Translations under genes and position numbers: made by a program
Notes under the pieces: generated by a model
Seen by the model: the letters and a program-made list of their open reading frames with translations, nothing else
Databases searched by the model: none
Told to the model about the DNA's origin: nothing
Source of the DNA: Acidobacteriota bacterium
GTDB lineage: Bacteria; Acidobacteriota; Terriglobia; Terriglobales; Acidobacteriaceae
Assembly: GCA_021780415.1 (NCBI GenBank)
Contig: JAJXYW010000102.1
Coordinates: 1-17,101, forward strand
Length of the DNA stretch: 17,101 bases
Reading direction: 5' to 3'
Shown: one piece after another, positions 7,809-14,084 of the stretch
Numbering within the stretch: the first letter of the stretch is position 1
Layout: every line of letters starts with the position of its first letter

Positions 7809-8660
7809 CTAGGGGAGGGTGGCGAGGGCGATGCGGGGGATCTGGGCGTAGTCGTTCTGGAAGCGGAGGGTTTGCCAGGGGCCGTTGGAGGGCTTGTTGA
7901 AGAGGTTGCGGAGGTCGTCGAGCTGGCCGAAGCCGAACTCGAGGGCGAGCAGGCCGTTGGGAGCGAGGGCTTTGTGGGCGGCGGGGATGAGGCGGCGGTA
8001 GATGTCGAGGCCGGAGGGGCCGGCGAAGAGGGCGGTGTGGGGTTCGTGCTGGAGGACCTCCTCGGGCATGGTGGCGGCTTCGTAGAGGGAGACGTAGGGA
8101 GGGTTGGAGACGATGACGTCGAAGGGTGGGGAGGTTTTGAACTGGGGTGCGTTGAGGAGATCGGACTGGAGGAAGATGATGCGGTGGCCGAGGGAGAGGC
8201 GGCCGGCGTTGTGCTCGGCGATGGAGAGCGCGGCGGGGTAGAGGTCGGTGGCGGTGATGAGGGCGTTGGGGAGATGGGTGGCGAGAGCGAGGGCGATGGC
8301 TCCGGTGCCGGTGCCGACGTCGAGGATGCGGGGAGCGGTGAGGGTGGGACGGGCGGCGATCCAGTGGAGGACGGCTTCGACGAGGAGCTCGGTCTCGGGG
8401 CGCGGGATGAGGGTGTCGGGGGTGACGCGGAGGTTGAGGCCGTAGAACTCGTGGGAGCCGATGAGGTACTGGATGGGCTCTTTGGCGCCGCGGCGGGCGA
8501 CGAGGGCGCGGAAGGCGGAGACGATCGTGGAGGAAAGCTCGTCGCCGGAGTGCGCGATGAGCCAGGCGCGGTCGCGGAAGAGGACGTGCGCGAGGAGAGT
8601 GTCGGCTTCGCGGCGAGGGATCTGGGCGGTGGCTTCGGTGAGGGCTTCGCGGAGGGTCAT
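7809..8660 (-). CDS. prmC: peptide chain release factor N5-glutamine methyltransferase
   Basis: PrmC methylates the glutamine of the GGQ motif in release factors RF1 and RF2, which speeds peptide release. The 283 residues match the usual length. An N-terminal helical domain contains EPIQYLIGSHEFYGL (61-75), the release-factor binding segment. The SAM-binding core follows: IPRPETE (85-91), DVGTGTG motif I (114-120) and the NPPY catalytic motif (186-189). The ATG at 8660 gives the family N-terminus (MTLREAL). An open frame extends 100 codons upstream through the hexamer array as Leu/Ala/Pro repeats; it is a repeat artefact. No Shine-Dalgarno is seen before the ATG, where the coding strand is pyrimidine-rich. 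prfA, often a neighbour of prmC, is absent. Confidence 0.97.
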   Translation of the reverse strand: MTLREALTEATAQIPRREADTLLAHVLFRDRAWLIAHSGDELSSTIVSAFRALVARRGAKEPIQYLIGSHEFYGLNLRVTPDTLIPRPETELLVEAVLHWIAARPTLTAPRILDVGTGTGAIALALATHLPNALITATDLYPAALSIAEHNAGRLSLGHRIIFLQSDLLNAPQFKTSPPFDVIVSNPPYVSLYEAATMPEEVLQHEPHTALFAGPSGLDIYRRLIPAAHKALAPNGLLALEFGFGQLDDLRNLFNKPSNGPWQTLRFQNDYAQIPRIALATLP

Positions 8661-8692
8661 GAGGGTAGGGGGTAATGAGTAGTGAGTAGAGA

Positions 8693-8942
8693 AAGGCAAG
8701 GGCAAAAGCAGATCCCTGCGGGATGACAACCAAAAAGGCAAAGGCAAAGGCAAAGGCAAAGGCAAAGGCAACGGCAAAGGCAAGGGCAAGGGCAAGGGCA
8801 AGGGCAAGGCAAGGGCAAGGGCAAGGGCAAAGGCAAAGGCAAGGGCAAGGGCAAAGGCAAAGGCAAGGGCAAGGGCAAGGGCAACGGCAAGGGCAACGGC
8901 AACGGCAAAGGCAACGGCAAAGGCAAGAGCAAAGGCAAGAGC
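8693..8942 (+). repeat. hexamer array D with one palindrome module
   Basis: Units are GCAAAG, GCAAGG and GCAACG on the + strand. One module ATCCCTGCGGGAT (8712-8724) followed by GACAACCAAAA lies near the left end. One imperfect unit (about 8811) breaks the hexamer phase. The array lies between divergent genes, 32 bp upstream of the prmC start codon on its coding strand. The rest of the 407-bp gap (8943-9067) has short unrelated sequence (gacaactaac...gactgag) and the upstream region of the next gene. Confidence 0.95.
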
Positions 8943-9067
8943 TACTGCGAGGGCCTGCAACCGACAACTAACGTCTGACGACTGAGAACGGCAGGTGTGG
9001 CTGTGTTTGCTCGGTGGTGCTTGGCATTAGGATAGCTGGTTGCGCTAAGCTGGCGGGGGTGAGGTGC

Positions 9068-9694
9068 ATGAGGATCGTTCCGGTGCCATTTACGCTGCTG
9101 CTGCCGGGGCTCGCGCTGGCGGTGTGGGTGTTGATCGTGGCGGTGCCGGCGGTGGGGACGTATGTGCAGTTGCGGCAGGTGACACGCGGCGGGAAGAATG
9201 CCACGGTGAGCGCGGGGAAGTTTCATTCGACGATTCCGCCGGAGAACTTTCTGGCGTTTGCGGTGAATGCTGCCGTGGTGACGCGGTCGCATGCGATTAC
9301 GGCGATGAATCTGCCGGGGGCGCTGGTGGAGATGCCGGTGGGGGTCGCGATGACGCACCCGTCGGTGTGGTATCCGAGGGAGCTGGATCAGTGGACGGGG
9401 AGCCTGCTGGCGATGCCGGTGCTGTGCCTGCCGGCGTGGTGGATGGTGGGGCTGGGGGTGGAAGCGCTGCTGGGACGGCGGCGGCTGCGGTGGCCGCTGG
9501 TGCTGTTGGGGAGCGTGCTGTGCGGGATGTTTGTTGCGCTGCTGGGTGGGGCGGTGCTGGGATGGACGCCGCAGGACCGGGCGGCGGGGGGATGGGTGTA
9601 TGTGGGGCTGGGATTGTGGATTGCGCTGTTTGCGGTGGTTCCGGCGGCGGGGGTGCGGCAGTGGGTGCGGCTGAGGGCTGAGCGGCGAAGGTAG
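9068..9694 (+). CDS. hypothetical membrane protein, four predicted helices
   Basis: I do not recognise the family. The 208-residue protein has likely membrane helices at about 7-31, 111-133, 143-166 and 174-194. A polar loop of about 75 residues follows the first helix; it includes AVNAAVVTRSHAI and an ELDQW stretch, and is probably extracytoplasmic. The C-terminus is basic (RLRAERRR) and probably cytosolic. The ATG at 9068 has GGGGTGAGG just upstream; a GTG at 9059 is an alternative, and a longer opening to 9014 would add an implausible leader. G-ending codons match other + genes. It precedes the sigma-factor locus by 67 bp, but nothing in the sequence ties it to that system. Confidence 0.75.
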   Translation: MRIVPVPFTLLLPGLALAVWVLIVAVPAVGTYVQLRQVTRGGKNATVSAGKFHSTIPPENFLAFAVNAAVVTRSHAITAMNLPGALVEMPVGVAMTHPSVWYPRELDQWTGSLLAMPVLCLPAWWMVGLGVEALLGRRRLRWPLVLLGSVLCGMFVALLGGAVLGWTPQDRAAGGWVYVGLGLWIALFAVVPAAGVRQWVRLRAERRR

Positions 9695-9761
9695 GCGGGT
9701 TGAGGGGCGCGTGGGGCGAATTTGGCATCTGAACAGAGGCAGACCGAGGGATCCGATACGA

Positions 9762-10682
9762 ATGCTGATGTTTACCGGAAGTGGAGGAAAGGCTGGAGGA
9801 GGGATAGGCGCGGGGTGTGTGCTGCTGGTGGGGGCGGTGTTGTGGGGCGGTGCGGTGGTGGGGGATGCGGCGAGTGCGCGGGCGCAGCAGACGGGGTTGA
9901 TTGGGGATGCGATGCCGCCGACGGCGCTGCAGGTGGTGCAGAGAATGATTGCGCATGAGGATGACGACCGCGCGCATATGGATCAGTATGAATTTTTGTC
10001 GAGGGAGCGGTCGGATAGGACGGGCGGGCATGTGTGGACGGAGCGGGTGGCGGAGACGTCGTTTGGCAGGATACGGTTTTTGCTGGAGGTGGATGGGAAG
10101 CCGCTGAGCGCGGACCAGGAGGCGGTGGAACGCGGACGGCTGGCGAGGATTGTGGCCGATCCAGAGGCGTTTGTGGCGCAGGAGCGGGAGGAGAAGAGGG
10201 ATGAGGCGCAGGATCGGAAGATGCTGGACCTGCTGCCGAGGGCGTTCGTGTTTGACAATGTGCAGTTGGAGGGTGGGGTGTGGCGGATGGAGTTTCATCC
10301 GAACCCCGCGTACTCGCCGCATGGGTTTGAGGAGCGGGTGCTGGGTGGGATGAGTGGGACGGTGGTGATTGACGGGGCGCAGGAGCGGTTGATGCAGATT
10401 GACGGGCGGCTGCCGGAGGATGTGTCGATCGGGTTTGGGCTGCTGGCTACGGTGAGGGCGGGGAGCAGCTTTAGCAGCCAGCGCGCGGATAAGGGCGGGC
10501 ACTGGAGGACGGTGCATGTGGAGACGGAGATCGAGGGGAAGGCTGCGCTGTTCAAGTCGGTGAGCCGGAATACGGACATTACGCGGTCGGAGTTCAAGTA
10601 CCTGCAGCCGGGGATCACGATTGCGGAGGCGGTGGCGCTGGTGGAGTCGTCTGAGGGTGGTGCGGTGATAGCGGGCAACTAA
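9762..10682 (+). CDS. secreted hypothetical protein upstream of ECF sigma operon
   Basis: The 306-residue protein has a glycine-rich N-terminus, a hydrophobic segment (about 15-35) and ARAQQT near 40-44, consistent with signal peptidase I export. The mature part is soluble, with charged helices (DPEAFVAQEREEKRDEAQDR) followed by alternating strands. Phrases such as WRMEFHPNPAY, GTVVIDGAQERLMQIDG and WRTVHVETEI suggest a LolA/RseB-like beta-sheet fold. That comparison is an inference from pattern only. If it were RseB-like it would sense envelope lipids or proteins for the sigma/anti-sigma pair downstream. The ATG at 9762 has GAGGGA about 10 nt upstream; a second ATG is at 9768. The gap to the sigma gene is 93 bp. 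Confidence 0.72.
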   Translation: MLMFTGSGGKAGGGIGAGCVLLVGAVLWGGAVVGDAASARAQQTGLIGDAMPPTALQVVQRMIAHEDDDRAHMDQYEFLSRERSDRTGGHVWTERVAETSFGRIRFLLEVDGKPLSADQEAVERGRLARIVADPEAFVAQEREEKRDEAQDRKMLDLLPRAFVFDNVQLEGGVWRMEFHPNPAYSPHGFEERVLGGMSGTVVIDGAQERLMQIDGRLPEDVSIGFGLLATVRAGSSFSSQRADKGGHWRTVHVETEIEGKAALFKSVSRNTDITRSEFKYLQPGITIAEAVALVESSEGGAVIAGN

Positions 10683-10775
10683 GAGCGAGGGACGATGCGG
10701 TGGGAATTTTTGCGTGGGATGAAGATTTTGCATTCCGAGGGGTGGGTGCGTGCGTATAGGTGAGTGAGCGCGCGG

Positions 10776-11300
10776 ATGACCATGGATGGAATGGAGTTTC
10801 GGAGGCTGGTGGAGACGCACCAACGGATGGTGTTTTCGCTGGCGCTGCGCGTAACGGGCGAGTATGAGACCGCCGAAGAGGTGGCACAGGATGCGTTCCT
10901 GGAGTTGTACCGCGCGGGAGACGGGCTGGAGAGCGAGGACCATGTGCGGTTCTGGTTGCGGCGAGTGACGGTGCATCGGGCTATGGATGCGCTGCGGCGG
11001 CGGGCGGTGAGGCCGGAGGCGGCGGCGGAAGAGTGGATGGAGGAGACGCATTCGGAGGCTGGGCTGGAAGACGGCGCGGCGATGAATGCGGCGGTGGTGG
11101 CGAGGCTGGAGGAGTTGCTGCGGGCGCTGCCGGAGGCGATGCGGGTGGCGGTGGTGCTGCGGTACCAGGAGGAGATGTCTCCGGATGAGATTGCGACGCT
11201 GCTGGGACAACCGGTGGCGACGGTGAAGAGCCATCTGCAACGCGGGTTGCAGTTGTTGAGACGGAAGGGCGCGGTGACGATGAAGGAGTATTTGCGATGA
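10776..11300 (+). CDS. ECF-type RNA polymerase sigma factor
   Basis: The 174-residue protein has the two domains of ECF sigma factors. Sigma-2 (about 8-76) contains EEVAQDAFLELYR, HVRFWLRRVTVHRAMDALRRR and the core-binding/-10 surface. Sigma-4 (about 110-165) contains LPEAMRVAVVLRYQEEMS and the helix-turn-helix DEIATLLGQPVATVKSHLQRG. There is no extra C-terminal domain. The start is uncertain among GTG 10764, ATG 10776 and ATG 10782; I chose ATG 10776, with GGTGAG about 11 nt upstream. The stop codon overlaps the next start by 4 bp (ATGA), indicating translational coupling with the anti-sigma candidate. GGGAATTTTT (10702-10711) upstream resembles an ECF -35 element and could mean autoregulation, but no matching -10 is clear. 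Confidence 0.94.
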   Translation: MTMDGMEFRRLVETHQRMVFSLALRVTGEYETAEEVAQDAFLELYRAGDGLESEDHVRFWLRRVTVHRAMDALRRRAVRPEAAAEEWMEETHSEAGLEDGAAMNAAVVARLEELLRALPEAMRVAVVLRYQEEMSPDEIATLLGQPVATVKSHLQRGLQLLRRKGAVTMKEYLR

Positions 11301-11692
11301 GTGAGCTTGAGAATCACGATGCGATGGATGTGGAGATGGACGAGTTGGAGCAGGCGCTGACAGAGGCTCTGCGGCGGGTGGATGCGCCGGAGGGGTTTGC
11401 GGAGAAGGTGATGGAGCGGACGGTTGGAGCCGAACCGCCTGCTGTGGCGAAGGTGGTGGCGATGCCGCAGCGGCATGGGTCGTTGCGGATGCGGGCGTGG
11501 GTGGGTGGAGCGATTGCGGCGGCGCTGGCGCTGGGAATGTTTGGTGCGGAGCAGTTGCACCAGCGGCGGGAGCGGGCGGAGAAGGCGGCTGTGGCCAATG
11601 AGCAGTTTGAGGCGGCGGTGCGGGTGACCGACCGGGCGCTGGCGCAGACGAGGGAACAGTTGCAGCGTGCAGGCTTGAAGCTGAGCGAGTAA
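11297..11692 (+). CDS. single-pass membrane protein, probable anti-sigma factor
   Basis: The 131-residue protein has an acidic N-terminal cytosolic part (EMDELEQALTEALRRVDAPEGFAEKVME) of the kind found in sigma-binding anti-sigma domains. One membrane helix (about 67-83) follows. The C-terminal helix (ANEQFEAAVRVTDRALAQTREQLQ) is probably periplasmic. No zinc-binding HxxxCxxC motif is present, so it is not a classical ZAS domain. Gene order (4-bp overlap with the ECF sigma gene, AAGGAG 8 nt before the ATG) is the main evidence for an anti-sigma role. The family resemblance is to short membrane proteins found in acidobacterial sigma/DUF4252 operons (recollection, not searched). Confidence 0.75.
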   Translation: MSELENHDAMDVEMDELEQALTEALRRVDAPEGFAEKVMERTVGAEPPAVAKVVAMPQRHGSLRMRAWVGGAIAAALALGMFGAEQLHQRRERAEKAAVANEQFEAAVRVTDRALAQTREQLQRAGLKLSE

Positions 11693-11732
11693 TGCGGCGG
11701 TTACAGGGATTGAGAAAGGGAAGGTGAATGAG

Positions 11733-12563
11733 ATGAAGACGATGCGATGGATAGAGATGGCGGGCGTGGCGGCGACCGTGGTGATGATGATTGCGGCCGG
11801 GGCGGCGGGCGCACAGACGGTGCCGGCTGCGGCGCAGATGGCTGATGCGCAGGCCAGGATGGCGGCGGTGCAGGCTGAAGTGGAAGTGCAGGGAGCGCGG
11901 CTGGAGGCGAACTCGGTGGCGATGCGGGCGCGGATGAGGGCGCAGTCCGCGGAGTTGCAGGCGCAGATGCTGCCGATGCAGGCGCGGATGGAGATCATGA
12001 TGGCTCCGATGCAGGCGGAGATGGTGGCGCGTGGCGCGAGGATGCAGGCCGCGATGATGGCCGTTGGCGACCCGCAGGTGAAGGACGATTTGTTTGCGGG
12101 GACGGAGAAGTTTGCCAATGGCGCCAGCGATGTAACGGACGTGAACCTGGGGCCGGACATGCTGGGGATGGTGAGCGGGAAGCATGGCGGCGATGTGGCG
12201 CACAAGATGAACTTCATGGTGGTGCGGAGCTATACGTATCCGAAGGCGGGAATGTACAAGATGGCGGATGTGGACGCGTACCGGCAGAAGCTGCGGCAGG
12301 GGAACTGGAACTGCTTTATTCACACCTATGAGAGCAAGTCGGGCGAGTCAACCGACATTTGCAGCCGCGCGCTGCCCGGCGACGGCGGCAATGAGATGGT
12401 GATACTGACCGTTGAGCCGAAGGAGCTGACGTTCGTACACATGAGCGGCAAGGGGTCGCTGGCGGACCTGGGCAGGCTTGGTGCGCTGGGTGGATATGGT
12501 GGCGCGATTCCTGCGCCGCCTGCGCCGCCGGCACCACCTGCGCCGCCGGCTGGGCACCTGTAG
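11733..12563 (+). CDS. secreted DUF4252 protein with methionine-rich helix
   Basis: The 276-residue protein has a signal peptide (hydrophobic 11-25, ending AGAQT). A helical region (about 32-110) follows, very rich in Met, Ala, Gln and Arg. The C-terminal globular part contains MVVRSYTYPKAGMYKMAD, then a VDAYRQKLRQG helix, NWNCFIHTYESKSG and EMVILTVEPKELTFVHMSG; it looks like a DUF4252 domain. Two cysteines (C194 and C210) could form a disulfide in the periplasm. A proline-alanine tail (about 259-273) ends the chain. ATG 11733 is chosen because GGGAAGG lies 8 nt upstream; an in-frame GTG at 11724 would overlap it. It follows the anti-sigma gene by 40 bp, so it is probably an effector or sensor of the same operon. 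Function is not known. Confidence 0.8.
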   Translation: MKTMRWIEMAGVAATVVMMIAAGAAGAQTVPAAAQMADAQARMAAVQAEVEVQGARLEANSVAMRARMRAQSAELQAQMLPMQARMEIMMAPMQAEMVARGARMQAAMMAVGDPQVKDDLFAGTEKFANGASDVTDVNLGPDMLGMVSGKHGGDVAHKMNFMVVRSYTYPKAGMYKMADVDAYRQKLRQGNWNCFIHTYESKSGESTDICSRALPGDGGNEMVILTVEPKELTFVHMSGKGSLADLGRLGALGGYGGAIPAPPAPPAPPAPPAGHL

Positions 12564-12600
12564 GCTGCGGGAAATAAGCGGAGATATCGAGTGCGAAGAC

Positions 12601-12626
12601 ATTGCCCCTCTACAATGAGGGGCAAT
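12601..12626 (+). promoter_or_regulatory. perfect inverted repeat over the tgt start, with -10-like loop
   Basis: The arms attgcccctc (12601-12610) and gaggggcaat (12617-12626) are perfectly complementary around the loop TACAAT. The right arm includes the Shine-Dalgarno-like GAGGGG and the AT of the tgt start codon. TACAAT is itself a good -10 hexamer ending 8 nt before the ATG. The site may be a hairpin hiding the start, a DNA palindrome bound by a regulator at the promoter, or both. Confidence 0.6.
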
Positions 12627-13854
12627 GTCTCTTTTGTTTGAAGTTGCAAAGACGAGTGAGGGCGGTGGGCGGCGGGCGGAGCTGGCGCTGCCGCATGGAG
12701 TGGTGCAGACGCCGGTGTTTATGCCGGTGGGAACTGCGGCTACGGTGAAGGCCGTGGAGCAGGGAGTGCTGGAGCGGATTGGGACCGTTGCGAAACCCAC
12801 GGCGGATGGGGGGCGGGCGGAGGTTGGGACGGGTGCGGAGATCATTCTGGCGAATACGTATCACCTGTATCTGCGGCCCGGGCATGAGCTGATTCGGCGG
12901 ATGGGGGGAGTGCATCGGTTTATGAGCTGGGAGCGGCCGATGCTGACGGATTCGGGCGGGTTTCAGGTTTTTTCGCTGGCCAAGCTGAGGAAGATTTCGG
13001 CCGAGGGGGTGGAGTTTCGGTCGCACATCGATGGGAGCAAACATTTCTTCTCGCCGGAGCACTCGATGGCGGTGCAGATTGCGCTGGGAGCGGATGTGAT
13101 GATGGTCTTCGATGAGTGCGTGGAGACGCCGGCGAGCTGGGAGCGGACGCGGGAGTCGATGGCGCTGACGCATGCGTGGGCGGAGCGGTCGAAGAGGTAT
13201 TGGGTGGAGCACAGGGGGGAAGTTCCGTGGCAGACCCGGGTCCGCGAATCCGGACCCGGGGCACCCAGTGATGTGGCGGGGTTTGAGGGGAAGCATCAGG
13301 CGCTGTTTGGGATTGTGCAGGGGGGGATGTACGCGGATTTGAGGCGGGAGTCGGCGCAGCGGCTGGTGGAGATGGACTTGCCGGGTTATGCGATTGGGGG
13401 GCTGGCGGTGGGCGAGCCGCGCGAGGTGACGCGCGAGATGATTGCGCTGACGCTGGAGATGCTGCCGAAGGATAAGCCGCGCTACGTGATGGGCGTGGGG
13501 TATCCGGATGAGATTGAGGAGTATGCGCGGATGGGCGTGGACATGATGGACTGCGTGCTGCCGACGCGCGCGGGGAGGCATGGACTGGTGTTCAGACGCG
13601 AAGACCCGAAGGATCGGGGCAGTGCGGTGGTGCGGCTGAATGTGAAGAAGCTGGAGAATGCCGAGGATCAGAGGCCGATCGACGAGGGGTGTGCGTGTAT
13701 GGTGTGCCAGCGGTATACGCGGGCGTACCTGCGGCACTTGGTGTCGAGTGGCGAGCAGTTGGGGGCTACGCTGAACTCGATTCATAACCTGGCGTTTTAT
13801 GCGGAGACGATGGAGCGGGTGCGGGGGGAGTTGGCGGGAGGTTCTAGCTTCTAG
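12625..13854 (+). CDS. tgt: queuine tRNA-ribosyltransferase (TGT)
   Basis: TGT exchanges guanine-34 for preQ1 in tRNA-Asp, -Asn, -His and -Tyr, a step of queuosine synthesis. The 409 residues are longer than usual (about 370-385). Motifs include GAEIILANTYHLYLRPG (70-86), catalytic D109 in LTDSGGFQVFS, FGIVQGG (228-234), GGLAVGE (258-264) and the nucleophile D309 in MMDCVLPTRAGRHG. Zinc ligands C356, C358, C361 and H387 have the correct spacing. Two insertions relative to the family explain the extra length: about 54-69 (TVAKPTADGGRAEV...) and about 199-222, the latter encoding a perfect DNA hairpin. All catalytic residues are intact, so the enzyme is probably active. The ATG at 12625 gives the standard N-terminus. 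No other queuosine genes are in the window. Confidence 0.97.
   Translation: MSLLFEVAKTSEGGGRRAELALPHGVVQTPVFMPVGTAATVKAVEQGVLERIGTVAKPTADGGRAEVGTGAEIILANTYHLYLRPGHELIRRMGGVHRFMSWERPMLTDSGGFQVFSLAKLRKISAEGVEFRSHIDGSKHFFSPEHSMAVQIALGADVMMVFDECVETPASWERTRESMALTHAWAERSKRYWVEHRGEVPWQTRVRESGPGAPSDVAGFEGKHQALFGIVQGGMYADLRRESAQRLVEMDLPGYAIGGLAVGEPREVTREMIALTLEMLPKDKPRYVMGVGYPDEIEEYARMGVDMMDCVLPTRAGRHGLVFRREDPKDRGSAVVRLNVKKLENAEDQRPIDEGCACMVCQRYTRAYLRHLVSSGEQLGATLNSIHNLAFYAETMERVRGELAGGSSF
13235..13260 (+). repeat. perfect palindrome inside tgt (10-bp arms, 6-nt loop)
   Basis: The arms CCCGGGTCCG (13235-13244) and CGGACCCGGG (13251-13260) flank CGAATC. It encodes part of the extra segment of TGT (residues about 204-213) that typical family members lack. 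A GC-rich hairpin of this quality inside a conserved gene suggests insertion of a palindromic repeat that kept the reading frame. Confidence 0.85.
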
Positions 13855-13870
13855 GTTCTAGCTAAAGGCA

Positions 13871-13928
13871 AGAACGGGCGCTCGCTGCGCGAGCGAGAAG
13901 CAGGTTCCTCGCTGCGCTCGGAATGACA
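13871..13928 (+). repeat. left cap of repeat element E (two palindromes)
   Basis: This is the same sequence as 4979-5037 with about two substitutions: a CGCTCGC-TGC-GCGAGCG stem, then TTCCTCGC-TGC-GCTCGGAA and TGACAG. It begins 17 bp after the tgt stop. Short ttctag/agcttctag repeats precede it, paralleling the ttagcttctgg repeats before the copy after glyA. Confidence 0.9.
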
Positions 13929-14066
13929 GGCAGAAGGGCAAAGGCAAGAGCAACGGCAAGGGCAACGGCAGAAGCAACGGCAGAAGCAGAAGCAGATCCC
14001 TGCGGGATGACAACCAAAAAAGCAAAAGCAAAAGCAACGGCCAATACAGGGGGCTCTCCACTGCGC
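13929..14066 (+). repeat. hexamer array E with palindrome module and right tail
   Basis: This is a short array of GCAAAG, GCAACG, GCAAGG and GCAGAA units with the module ATCCCTGCGGGAT (13996-14008), a few more GCAAAA units, then a tail starting AATACAGGG (14043). The order of parts is the same as in element C. It lies between the convergent tgt and glycosyltransferase genes. Confidence 0.93.
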
Positions 14067-14084
14067 CACGCGAAAGGGCGTTGG

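Noticed and set aside
9297..12323. 1008-codon minus-strand open frame
   Set aside because: It is antisense to five well-supported + genes. The strand GC skew removes stops from the antisense frame; the product is His/Arg/Pro-rich with no domain.
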